From Craurococcus roseus (GTDB taxonomy: Bacteria; Pseudomonadota; Alphaproteobacteria; Acetobacterales; Acetobacteraceae): a stretch of 49,204 bases of DNA. Below the pieces are notes generated by a model, which was given only the letters and a program-made list of their open reading frames with translations, searched no databases and was not told where the DNA came from. The stretch covers positions 1 through 49,204 of the forward strand of contig NZ_BAAAFZ010000001.1 in assembly GCF_039523795.1 (NCBI RefSeq), in the 5' to 3' direction. The position numbers and the translations under genes are program-made. Positions within the stretch are counted from its first letter, which is position 1; the number at the start of each line of letters is the position of its first letter. Positions 34,451-41,363 of the stretch are shown in pieces.

Positions 34451-35614
34451 TCACACCGGGTTCGAAGGCCGCCCGCTCGTCGTGCTGGCGCCCGCACCCG
34501 TGCCCGTCGCTTGGCCAGGGCCTTCGGCCCGCCCCGCTTGTCCCGGCGACGGCGCTGTGTCGCCGCCGGACCCGACCGCCTTGTGCGCTTCGGCCGCGGC
34601 GTCCTTCGCGGCTTGCCGCACACCCTGGCGCATGTCCTGCGCCGCTTGGCCGATCGTTTCGCCGATCTTGCCCGCGGACAAGCCCGCCTCGTCGAGCTTG
34701 GCGGTCGCCTGTTCGTAGGTTTCGCCGACCGCGGACTTGACCCGCTCCAGGTTTCCGCCCGCGACCTCCTGCGCACGGCCGGACACCTGCTGCGCCGCCG
34801 CCGCCGCCTTTTCGGCCACCGCGTCGCTGGTCTCCCCCATCAAGCGGTCCTCCGTCCGCGTGCCGGGCAGCACGGCGCCGACCGCGGCGCCAAGGGCGAC
34901 GCCCAGCGCGCCGAGCACCAGGGGCTGCTCCCGCAGCAGCCATCCCAGGCCCTGCTGCGCCGACTCGCCGAGTCGCCCGGCTTGCTCGCGCGCCTCTTGG
35001 CCCAGTTCGCCCGCGCGCTGAACGGCGGATTGGGCCGTCGCGCCCACGCTTTCCGCCGCCGAGCCGGCGGTGTCCGCGGCGGCGCGGTAGGCGCCGCTCA
35101 TGGCGTCGCCGGCCCGCCCGGCCATGTCGGAAGCGGTGTCCCGCGCCCCGCCGGCCACCGCGCCGGCCCGCTCCCGCACCGCGCCCGCCGCGGAGGACGC
35201 CCGTTCCGCGAGGGACGGCCCCTCGTTCCCGCCCGCCGGGGCGACGCGGACGGACCCGCTGCGCCGCGTTTCGGCTTGGCCGATGCCGGTGGGCGCCGGC
35301 AGCAAACGCCGCGGTTCCGCGGCGGCGCCGCTCCGGCCTTTGTCCTGCTTGCCGGACAGCAGCAGCCAGCCGATGCCGGCCCCGATCAGGAGCACCGGCA
35401 GCGGGTTGTCGCGCACCGTCTCGCCGAGGTTGCGGGTGAAGTCGGCACCGCCCGAACCGCGCAGGTAGTCCACCGCCCTGTCCATGAGCTGCCCGGGCGA
35501 AGCGCTTTCGCGCAGCGCGCCCAAGGTCTCGTTCAGTTGCGCGCGGGTGCCCTCGACCTCGCGCTCGATCTCCGCGCTGGACCGGTCGCCGGGGTCCGTC
35601 GTGTTGCCGCTCAT
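34451..35614 (-). CDS. DUF3618 family membrane-associated protein (387 aa)
   Basis: The N-terminal DUF3618 motif is SSAEIEREVEGTRAQLNETLGALRESASPGQLMDRAVDYLRG, then DNPLPVLLIGAGIGWLLLSG, a membrane segment. A long alanine/glycine-rich stretch with repeated helices (AGAVRERAGAVAGGARDTASDMAGRAGDAMSGAYRAAADTAG) resembles late-embryogenesis or apolipophorin-like sequences. A second hydrophobic segment is VLGALGVALGAAVGAVLPGTRTEDRLMGETSDA. Its ATG overlaps the stop of the preceding holin-like gene (ATGA). Third gene of a three-gene operon that is common in Alphaproteobacteria; role thought to be envelope or stress related but unproven. Confidence 0.88.
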   Translation of the reverse strand: MSGNTTDPGDRSSAEIEREVEGTRAQLNETLGALRESASPGQLMDRAVDYLRGSGGADFTRNLGETVRDNPLPVLLIGAGIGWLLLSGKQDKGRSGAAAEPRRLLPAPTGIGQAETRRSGSVRVAPAGGNEGPSLAERASSAAGAVRERAGAVAGGARDTASDMAGRAGDAMSGAYRAAADTAGSAAESVGATAQSAVQRAGELGQEAREQAGRLGESAQQGLGWLLREQPLVLGALGVALGAAVGAVLPGTRTEDRLMGETSDAVAEKAAAAAQQVSGRAQEVAGGNLERVKSAVGETYEQATAKLDEAGLSAGKIGETIGQAAQDMRQGVRQAAKDAAAEAHKAVGSGGDTAPSPGQAGRAEGPGQATGTGAGASTTSGRPSNPV

Positions 35615-36000
35615 TGCACCTGCTCCTTGGCTACCGCCGCGTCGCGCGAGAGTTGTTCGACCGTCCGGTTCGGGACGAGGTTGGACGTCTTCAGCCCGGA
35701 CATGCCGCTGCGCACAAGGCCGTAACCGACCAAGGCGAGGACGATCCCCACGATGAGACGCGCCCAGGGCACCGGGACGCCGAGGTAGGCCAGGAAGGCG
35801 ACCAGCGCTTCCAAGAGGATGATCAGCGCAGCCAACAGCAGGACGCCGCCGACCGCCAGGTACCCGATGGACCCTGTGGCCTGCCCCACCTTCTCACCCA
35901 TCTCGGCGCGGGCGAGCTGCACCTCCTTGCGGAACAGGGTGGAAAGCTGGTTGACGAGGTTGCCGAACAGTTCGGGCAGCGAGCGGTTCGTGTCTGACAT
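35611..36000 (-). CDS. Phage-holin-like superfamily III / DUF1469 membrane protein (129 aa)
   Basis: Short protein with an amphipathic N-terminus (LPELFGNLVNQLSTLFRKEVQLARAEMGEKVGQATGSIGYLAVG) and two hydrophobic helices (GVLLLAALIILLEALVAFLAYLG and WARLIVGIVLALVGYGLV), the standard layout of the DUF1469/YqjE-like family. The C-terminus is soluble. ATG 36000 gives the usual length. Its stop overlaps the ATG of the DUF3618 gene. Despite the family name there is no sign of phage here. Confidence 0.88.
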   Translation of the reverse strand: MSDTNRSLPELFGNLVNQLSTLFRKEVQLARAEMGEKVGQATGSIGYLAVGGVLLLAALIILLEALVAFLAYLGVPVPWARLIVGIVLALVGYGLVRSGMSGLKTSNLVPNRTVEQLSRDAAVAKEQVQ

Positions 36001-36013
36001 GGCCGGCTCCTCC

Positions 36014-36799
36014 TCAGCTCGAACGGCCGGGGCCGGGTTGGCTCGTCCCGGCGTGGTGCGCCGCCGCCCCGCCCAGCGACGCGGCGGCCGTCGTAGCCGG
36101 CCGTCTCGTCGTCGGGTCGGCGCCGTCCGCCCCGCCCGACGCCGGAACCCAGCCCGGGGCGCCTGCGGTCGAGGTGCCCAGGGTCGGCGCGGCGCCGCCG
36201 CCCGACCGGACGTGGTGCCCGGACGCGGCGCGCCCATGCGCGGTGTGCGCGCCGCCGGTTCCTCGGGCGTCGTCGGCCGAACTCTTGACGAATCGCGCGA
36301 GCGCGAAGCCGGCCAGCACCGTGGCGCCGAAAAACGCCACGGGTTGGCGGCGGGCGAACTCCTCGACGCCGCTCACCAAGTCGCCCACGCTGCGGCTCCG
36401 CAGCGCTTCGGCGAGTTGGCCGGTCGAATCCGCGGCTTCCCGCACGTAATGGGCGAGCTGGGGCGAGCTGCTCTGCAACTCGTCGGCGGCGCGGTGGACG
36501 GCCCGCGCCAAGCCCTCGGCCTGATCGGCCCCGGCGCGTTTCTGCTCCTCGGCGAAGCCGGCGGCACGGTCCTGCACCGCGCCGGCGACCCCGGAAACTT
36601 CGGCCTTCACATCCGCGGCGGCACCGGCGGCTTCATCCCGCAGGCGCGACGCGGCCTCGCCCGCCCGCGCGCCCGCTTCCGCCGTCTTGGAACGGAGTTC
36701 GGACCCGGCCTCGCGCAGCGCGTCGCCCGGTGCGGACGCCTGCCCTGTGCCGCCACCGCCTGTCGTTGCGGCTTGGGTTCGCCGCATGTCCTCTTGCAT
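36014..36799 (-). CDS. Alanine-rich membrane-associated stress-type protein (261 aa)
   Basis: First gene of the DUF3618/holin-like operon. The first half is highly charged and helical (REAGSELRSKTAEAGARAGEAASRLRDEAAGAAADVKAEV...), like LEA proteins. Then AHYVREAADSTGQLAEALRSRSVGDLVSGVEEFARRQPVAFFGATVLAGFALARFVKSSADD gives one transmembrane helix near residue 170; this last stretch is typical of companions of DUF3618 proteins. The C-terminal 80 residues are low complexity. ATG 36799 has GGAGGG upstream (CGGAGGGCTTCTG). Function unknown. Confidence 0.75.
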   Translation of the reverse strand: MQEDMRRTQAATTGGGGTGQASAPGDALREAGSELRSKTAEAGARAGEAASRLRDEAAGAAADVKAEVSGVAGAVQDRAAGFAEEQKRAGADQAEGLARAVHRAADELQSSSPQLAHYVREAADSTGQLAEALRSRSVGDLVSGVEEFARRQPVAFFGATVLAGFALARFVKSSADDARGTGGAHTAHGRAASGHHVRSGGGAAPTLGTSTAGAPGWVPASGGADGADPTTRRPATTAAASLGGAAAHHAGTSQPGPGRSS

Positions 36800-36815
36800 C
36801 AGAAGCCCTCCGCTT

Positions 36816-36830
36816 GCCCCGGATCGGGGC
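36816..36830. promoter_or_regulatory. Inverted repeat GCCCCG-GAT-CGGGGC upstream of the DUF3618 operon
   Basis: Perfect 6-base arms, 3-base centre, 17 bases before the first ATG of the operon. It could be an operator overlapping the ribosome binding region or a leader hairpin. Tentative. Confidence 0.3.
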
Positions 36831-37050
36831 GATGACCACCGTCCAACGCCGCTGGCGGCCAGCGGTGCCGTGGTGGACCGAATGGGCGGATCGGTCGGTT
36901 CAAAGGCCGCGTCGCCCAATCTCGGCCTGGCGATGCGCCGCCCTTTGACACCGGTCAGGACCGGCCGTTCCCCGGCGCGCGCTGCGGCGCCCCGCCCCGC
37001 CTCCGCCATTGGCAGCGTCCCGGGCCGGTGAAGCCGGGCGGGCAAGGACC

Positions 37051-37671
37051 CTACTGGCGCGCCTGGTCGCCCGCTGCCGCACCGCCGCCGCCGGTCAGCG
37101 GCTGGCCCGGGCCGGGCGCACCGGCGCCGGTGAGGGCGGCGCCCGGGGCATTGCTCCCTACGGCGTCACCGCGTCGCGCCAGCGCCATCGCGCGCTCGGT
37201 GCGCTCCGCGGCCAGTTCGACGTCCCGCTCGGTGAGCGCTTGGCGCGCCGAGCGGATGGCGCCGATCGCGCCGCCCTGGGCCGCCTGCTCGCCTTGCGGG
37301 GCCGCGGCGACACGGGTCAGCAACCGCGTTTCGGCCCGTCCGAGCGCGATCCACGCGGTGCGCAGGGCGCCTTGGTCGATCGAACGCTGGGCCAGCCGCA
37401 GGAACTCCATGGCCTCGCCCGGGAGAACCGCGGACGCGTCGTCGCCCTCCATGGCGCGCCGCGCCTGTTGCAGCGCTTGCCGCGCCGCTTGGCCGTCGCC
37501 CCGTTGCATAGCCTGTTCGGCTTCGCCGAGCAGCCGTTCGACACGCTGCTGTTGCTGCTGCGCCGAACGGTCCTGCTGCTGCGCCCGCGCCTCGCTCGCC
37601 GGGGCGAGCGCGGCGCCGAGGGTCGCCGCCGCGGCCAGCGCCGCCGCCGTGGTGGTCCTTGTGATGGTCAT
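37051..37671 (-). CDS. Exported helical protein, paralogue of the 48054-48719 product (206 aa)
   Basis: Unknown function. Signal peptide MTITRTTTAAALAAAATLGAALAPASEARAQ; Q-rich start of the mature chain (QQQDRSAQQQQQRVERLL). Helical pairs follow: EQAMQRGDGQAARQALQQARRAM and AMEFLRLAQRSIDQGALRTAW, then IALGRAETRLLTR and AIRSARQALTERDVELAAERTERA. From AMEFL to the end it aligns with the gene at 48054, including the tail N-x-PGA-x-L-x-GAG-x-PGP-x-QP-x-TGGG. AGGAGG lies seven to eight bases before ATG 37671. It lacks the RGYxxGR motif carried by its paralogue. Confidence 0.75.
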   Translation of the reverse strand: MTITRTTTAAALAAAATLGAALAPASEARAQQQDRSAQQQQQRVERLLGEAEQAMQRGDGQAARQALQQARRAMEGDDASAVLPGEAMEFLRLAQRSIDQGALRTAWIALGRAETRLLTRVAAAPQGEQAAQGGAIGAIRSARQALTERDVELAAERTERAMALARRGDAVGSNAPGAALTGAGAPGPGQPLTGGGGAAAGDQARQ

Positions 37672-37807
37672 GGCCGTGCCTCCTGTTGCGTTTGTCTTTT
37701 CCCCGACGTGCCCCGCCGCATCGGAGCGCTTCCCGGTTCCGCGCGTCGGACGTGAACCGCCCCGGCCGCAGCGCCCGTGCGACGCCCCCGCCCCGACAGG
37801 GCCGCTT

Positions 37808-38677
37808 TCAGCGCGACGGCGTCCCGCTCGCGCCGGCCGCTCCGTTTTGCTGTTGGCCGCCGCAATGCTCCGGGCGGGCGCCGCCATCGCCACCGCTGCC
37901 ATCGCCGGCGGGGTTCGCGGGCCGCCGCCCCTGCGCTTGCTGCGCCGCTTCGCCCGGACCGCTCACCGCTTGGCGGGCTTCCCGCACCGCGCGCCGCGCC
38001 GCTTCTTGGTCGCCGCGCTCCAGCGCCAACTCGGCTTGGTTCACCCAGCCGATCGCGAGCCGGTCGCCGCCGACGCCGGGGCCTGCCATCCGCAGCGCCC
38101 GGTCGGCTTGCGCCAGCGCGGCCTCGGCACGGGCGCGGTCGTTCCCCTGCATCGCCGCCCGCGCCTCCTGGAGCGACTGGCGCACGTCCTGCATCGCCCG
38201 TTGCTGGCGGCCGTGCGCGAGCAGCAGGTCCGCGACGTCCCAATCGTCGCCCGCCAGTTCGCCCGCGGCGCCCCGCATGGTCGCAGAGCCGTTGTTCAGT
38301 ACCCGGGCATGGGCCGCCTGCGCGCGCTGGCGGTACCGCTCTTCCTCGCGGCCCAGGCGGTAGCCGCGCTCGAATTGCGCGCGGCCGGCGCGCTCCATCT
38401 CCGACCGGTCGGGCCGCACGCGGTCCGCACCGGCGCCACCGTAGCGGTAGCCGTAGGGCTCGCGGTCGTACAACGGCCCGCCGTACAGCCCGCCCCCGCC
38501 GCCGGTGGAGCGCCCGCCGTCCTGCCCGACGCGGCCGCGGTCGTAGGCGGGCGGCTGGTAGTCGCCGTCGCGGCCGGGACCCAAGTAGCCCTGCGATTGC
38601 GCCGCCGCGGGGCCGGGTCCGAAAGCCAGGGCGCTCCCCAGCGCCAGAACCGCCGCCTTGGCCGTCGTCCTCACCAT
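37808..38677 (-). CDS. Exported protein with RGYxxGR motif and helical repeats (289 aa)
   Basis: Unknown function. Signal peptide to about residue 26 (SALAFGPGPAAAQ). A glycine/tyrosine-rich section (GGGGGLYGGPLYDREPYGYRYGG) is followed by QFERGYRLGREEERYRQRAQAAHA, the motif shared with three other exported products here. The rest is helical with repeated alanine/glutamine segments (QDVRQSLQEARAAMQGNDRARAEAALAQADRAL, NQAELALERGDQEAARRAVREARQAV). The C-terminal tail is Gly/Gln-rich. AAGGAGGG precedes ATG 38677. Predicted periplasmic. The gene lies downstream of a smaller motif-bearing gene on the same strand. Confidence 0.72.
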   Translation of the reverse strand: MVRTTAKAAVLALGSALAFGPGPAAAQSQGYLGPGRDGDYQPPAYDRGRVGQDGGRSTGGGGGLYGGPLYDREPYGYRYGGAGADRVRPDRSEMERAGRAQFERGYRLGREEERYRQRAQAAHARVLNNGSATMRGAAGELAGDDWDVADLLLAHGRQQRAMQDVRQSLQEARAAMQGNDRARAEAALAQADRALRMAGPGVGGDRLAIGWVNQAELALERGDQEAARRAVREARQAVSGPGEAAQQAQGRRPANPAGDGSGGDGGARPEHCGGQQQNGAAGASGTPSR

Positions 38678-38707
38678 AGCGCCCTCCTTGATTTGGCCGC
38701 AGCGGCA

Positions 38708-38731
38708 CGGGCCCGCGGCGCCGCGGGCCCG
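38708..38731. terminator. Perfect 24-base palindrome between two exported-protein genes
   Basis: CGGGCCCGCGGC followed at once by its reverse complement. Situated 13 bases after the stop of the 38745 gene and 30 bases before the 38677 start. It may be a terminator/processing hairpin or a cruciform; no T tract. Confidence 0.4.
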
Positions 38732-38744
38732 GCCGGTGCGGGCG

Positions 38745-39128
38745 TCAGTCGAACAGGCCGCCAGCGAACCACCCGCGCTCGCCGCGTTCACGGTCGCGCT
38801 CGCGGTCGCCGTAGCGGTAACCGTCGTCGCGGCCGTAGGAGCCGCGGCGGTATCCGCGCTCGGACGCGCGCCGCTCGTCGTCGCGGCCCATCCGGTACCC
38901 GCGCTCGAACTGCTCGCGCCCCGCGCGGTCGCGCTCTTCGAACCAGCCGCGGCGGCCCTCGCCGAAGATCTCCGGCCGGCCGTCGAACCAGCCGCGCTCG
39001 CCGCGCCCGAACGCCTCGGCGCGGTCGCGCCCGTCGGATTGCGCCGCCGCCGGGGCGGGGGCGAGCGCGGCCCCGGCCCCGGCCCCCAACAAAGCGGCGA
39101 ACAGGGCAGGGATCAGTGCTTTGCGCAT
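38745..39128 (-). CDS. Small exported arginine-rich protein with RGWF repeats and RGYxxGR motif (127 aa)
   Basis: Signal peptide MRKALIPALFAALLGAGAGAALAPAPAAAQ. The mature chain is short and highly charged. Three related units, GERGWFDGR, GRRGWFEER and GERGWFAGG, enclose the shared motif QFERGYRMGRDDERRASERGYRRG. It ends YRYGDRERDRERGERGWFAGGLFD. No known family. GGAAAGGAACGGAAACC precedes ATG 39128. The repeats and charge suggest a structural or binding role at the envelope, but that is a guess. Same strand as the neighbouring exported genes. Confidence 0.68.
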   Translation of the reverse strand: MRKALIPALFAALLGAGAGAALAPAPAAAQSDGRDRAEAFGRGERGWFDGRPEIFGEGRRGWFEERDRAGREQFERGYRMGRDDERRASERGYRRGSYGRDDGYRYGDRERDRERGERGWFAGGLFD

Positions 39129-39205
39129 GGTTTCCGTTCCTTTCCCAGTTGGTTGGCGCCGCCCGGCGCGGCTTCGCCCGCGCCGGCGCTGGCGGGGCCG
39201 CGGCC

Positions 39206-40075
39206 TCAGAGGACGCCCGGCTCGAAGCGCCGGTAGTCGAGGCGCGGCGCCCGCGCGGCCTCCTCGGCCGTGCCGAAGGGCAGGGCGTAGTAGTTGTTGC
39301 CCGGGTCGAAGCCGTAGCCGTAGCCGTAGAACGGATAGCCGTAGAGGCCGCCGCCCCAGCCGATGTCGCGCGTCACCACCACGCCGAGCACCTTGCCCTC
39401 GCGGCTGAGCGCCACGTCGGACACGCGGCCGTAGCCCATGCCCCCGCGCAGGCGCGCGTAGTCGCCGATCAGCTCAGACAAGCGGAACTCGCGCGGCCCG
39501 GTGACGATGGTCTCCGGGCCGTCGAACAGGCCGCGGCGCTCGGCCTTGTTCTCCGTGGTCGGGATCCGCACGCCGTCGCGGCCCGGCGTCAGGTCCACGT
39601 CCGACCACTTCACCCGGAACGCCGCGTCGCCGATGTCGAGGAAGCCGCCGCCCTCGACCACGATCGCCGTCACCTGGCCGTCGGCGTCGACGAAGACGTC
39701 CTGCACCTCGCCGATCTGGTTGCCGTTGGGCCCGTGGACGTCCTGGCCCATCAGCCGCGAGGCGCGGATGCCCTTGTAGAGCGCCTCGGCGGAGGCGGGA
39801 CGCGCGCGCTGCTCGGGCGGCAGGCGCGACTCCACGTCGGGGACGATCAGGACGAGCATGTTCGGGTTGTTTTGGCCCGCAGCCCCTCCTTGCCGCGCGG
39901 CGCCCTGTTGCCCTTGCTGCTGTTGCTGTTGCTGTTGTTGCTGCTGCCCAGGGGCCGCGGCGGACCAGAGGGCGACCGCCGCGACCATGGCGGACGCCGC
40001 GAGCGACGCCCGTTTGGCCGTCCAACCGGGAGACGCCGTCGCATCGGCGGCGCGGGACTTTGCGGTGGTGTTCAT
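39206..40075 (-). CDS. Exported PRC-barrel protein with poly-Gln tract (289 aa)
   Basis: An N-terminal hydrophobic signal (SLAASAMVAAVALWSAAAPG) is followed by 11 glutamines encoded by mixed CAG/CAA codons. Then come LVLIVPDVESRLPPEQRARPASAEALYKGIRASRLMGQDVHGPNGNQIGEVQDVFVDADGQVTAIVVEGGGFLDIGDAAFRVKWSDVDL, a PRC barrel, and a second barrel-like part SELIGDYARLRGGMGYGRVSDVALSREGKVLGVVVTRDIGWGGGLYGYPFYGYGYG. AAGGAGG precedes ATG 40075. The CRP/FNR-type palindrome at 40134-40149 is 58 bases upstream. Double PRC-barrel proteins of this form are seen in Alphaproteobacteria; role unknown. Confidence 0.85.
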   Translation of the reverse strand: MNTTAKSRAADATASPGWTAKRASLAASAMVAAVALWSAAAPGQQQQQQQQQQQGQQGAARQGGAAGQNNPNMLVLIVPDVESRLPPEQRARPASAEALYKGIRASRLMGQDVHGPNGNQIGEVQDVFVDADGQVTAIVVEGGGFLDIGDAAFRVKWSDVDLTPGRDGVRIPTTENKAERRGLFDGPETIVTGPREFRLSELIGDYARLRGGMGYGRVSDVALSREGKVLGVVVTRDIGWGGGLYGYPFYGYGYGFDPGNNYYALPFGTAEEAARAPRLDYRRFEPGVL

Positions 40076-40133
40076 GGCTTCCTCCTTGCGGTGTTCACCC
40101 GGCCGCATTGCGCACCGGCAGCAACGGGCCGAC

Positions 40134-40149
40134 CCTGATCTCGGTCAGG
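40134..40149. promoter_or_regulatory. CRP/FNR-type palindrome, copy 1 (CCTGATCTCGGTCAGG)
   Basis: CCTGA-N6-TCAGG, 58 bases upstream of the ATG of the poly-Gln PRC-barrel gene. One of five near-identical sites in the window; GCCGAC precedes it and AAA follows it, as in copy 2. Confidence 0.6.
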
Positions 40150-40181
40150 AAACGCGTTCGCCGCCCCGTGCTTCCGCGGAC

Positions 40182-40562
40182 TCAGTTCTGGCCACCGGGC
40201 GGCGGGCAGCCTTTCCACACCAGCGCCTGCATGGCGGTGTTGGCGCGGAGCAGGTAGATCGCCACCGCGCCTTGGGTGGTCGGGGGCAGCGCGGCCAACG
40301 CGCCGCGGCGCACCGCTTGCTCGGGCGAAACGCCCTGCCCGCCGAGCCCGAGTTGCTTGAGCGCGCCGGAAGTGTCGGAGGCCTTCAGCGCGTGCTCCAC
40401 CGCCGCCATCACCAACCCGTCGGCGGTGCGGATCGCCTCGTCGTATCGCGCCGCCAGTTCGGAGCAGCCGGTCCCCGCGGTCTGCGCACGGGCCGTCATC
40501 GCCGGTACGACGGCCGCCAACACGGCCAAGGCGGCAGGCATCGACCGAAAGCGTGCCGGCAT
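40182..40562 (-). CDS. Small exported protein, unknown (126 aa)
   Basis: Leader MPARFRSMPAALAVLAAVVPAMTARAQ, then a helical mature chain with two cysteines (GTGCSELAARYDEAI near the start and VWKGCPPPG at the end) that could form a disulfide in the periplasm. No family recognised. AGAAGGAGAACGCG precedes ATG 40562. Minus strand, between a PRC-barrel gene and a Q-rich gene. No palindrome of the CCTGA-N6-TCAGG type is visible upstream. Confidence 0.65.
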   Translation of the reverse strand: MPARFRSMPAALAVLAAVVPAMTARAQTAGTGCSELAARYDEAIRTADGLVMAAVEHALKASDTSGALKQLGLGGQGVSPEQAVRRGALAALPPTTQGAVAIYLLRANTAMQALVWKGCPPPGGQN

Positions 40563-40715
40563 CGCGTTCTCCTTCTCCGAGCGCTCGAGGAGCGCTGTGG
40601 CCGGCAGCGGCCGCTCCCCGGCTGCGCGCGAGCAGCGACGGCGACGGGGGACCGTTCCCGGGTGTTTGCCCGTGGCGCGCGCGCCGGGACCGCCGTGCCG
40701 CGTGCAGAGGCGCCG

Positions 40716-40790
40716 CTAGCGGCGGCGCGCCTTCCTGAAGAAACCCCACACGAGGCGCAGGAGCGCCAAGTTGCGTAAAAGCTTGAGCAT
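40716..40790 (-). CDS. Possible 24-residue basic hydrophobic microprotein
   Basis: In the 305-base gap between two exported-protein genes, ATG 40790 opens MLKLLRNLALLRLVWG... ending FFRKARRR and TAG at 40716-40718. GAGG lies five bases before the ATG. Hydrophobic core plus an Arg/Lys-rich end suggests a membrane-bound or amphipathic peptide. It uses TTA and CTT leucine codons and AAA-rich stretches that are rare in neighbouring genes. Could be a genuine microprotein or a chance frame; conservation would decide. Confidence 0.4.
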   Translation of the reverse strand: MLKLLRNLALLRLVWGFFRKARRR

Positions 40791-40867
40791 GGAGCCTCGC
40801 TGTTCGGCCCGCTTCCGGGATGCGGTGGGAAGGGCGGCCCGGCGCGCGGGCCGCCCCTCCGCCGCCG

Positions 40868-41260
40868 CTACTGCGTCCGGCCGGAGCCGGAACCCTGCTG
40901 GCTCCCGCCGCTGCCCGAACCGGAGCCGCCCGACGAACCGCCGCCGGGCGTCCCGGACGATCCGGAGGTTTGCGAGCCAGCGCTCGGCGGGTTGATCGTC
41001 ATCAGGACGGTATTGCCGTCCTGCGTGCGGGCCTGCACCAGATAGGCGGTGTCCAGGATCTGCACGTCGCGGAACCCGGCCTGGGTGAGCTGCTGGCGTA
41101 GCCGCTCCTGGCCCATGGCCTGTTGCTGGCTCTGTCCCTGCTGCCTTTGCTGGCCCGAGGACTGCGATTGCTGCTGCTGCCCTTGCTGCCCCTGCGCGAA
41201 GGCCGGGCCGGCGAGGGCCACGCCGAACGCGGCGGCCGCGGCGATGAGTTTGGGTGCCAT
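40868..41260 (-). CDS. Exported Q-rich protein with small conserved domain (130 aa)
   Basis: Signal peptide MAPKLIAAAAAFGVALAGPAFAQ. The next 30 residues are mainly Gln and Ser. The compact domain RLRQQLTQAGFRDVQILDTAYLVQARTQDGNTVLMTINP resembles a small domain (L-x-Q-AGF-D-V...A-x-D-x-x-G-x-x-V-M-x-I-N-P) seen in exported proteins of Alphaproteobacteria. A Gly/Ser tail ends the protein. ATG 41260 is preceded by AAGGAGACACC. Predicted periplasmic; function unknown. Confidence 0.75.
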   Translation of the reverse strand: MAPKLIAAAAAFGVALAGPAFAQGQQGQQQQSQSSGQQRQQGQSQQQAMGQERLRQQLTQAGFRDVQILDTAYLVQARTQDGNTVLMTINPPSAGSQTSGSSGTPGGGSSGGSGSGSGGSQQGSGSGRTQ

Positions 41261-41323
41261 GGTGTCTCCTTCCGATCCTTGCCGTCGGCCGGCGACCCGT
41301 CCGCCGCGCCGTGTTCTCCCTCG

Positions 41324-41355
41324 ACCGGGGGGGGCCGATGGCCCCCCGCCCCGGT
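41324..41355. terminator. Strong hairpin after the 41364-42728 gene
   Basis: GGGGGGCC-GAT-GGCCCCCC (41329-41347), with outer ACCGGGG/CCCCGGT bases adding to the stem. Just downstream of a minus-strand stop codon, so a probable transcription terminator or 3' stabilising hairpin. Confidence 0.5.
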
Positions 41356-41363
41356 CTCGCCGG

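Noticed and set aside
35611..36000. Prophage remnant (holin-like gene)
   Set aside because: The DUF1469 holin-like family is a normal part of this alphaproteobacterial operon; no other phage gene is present.
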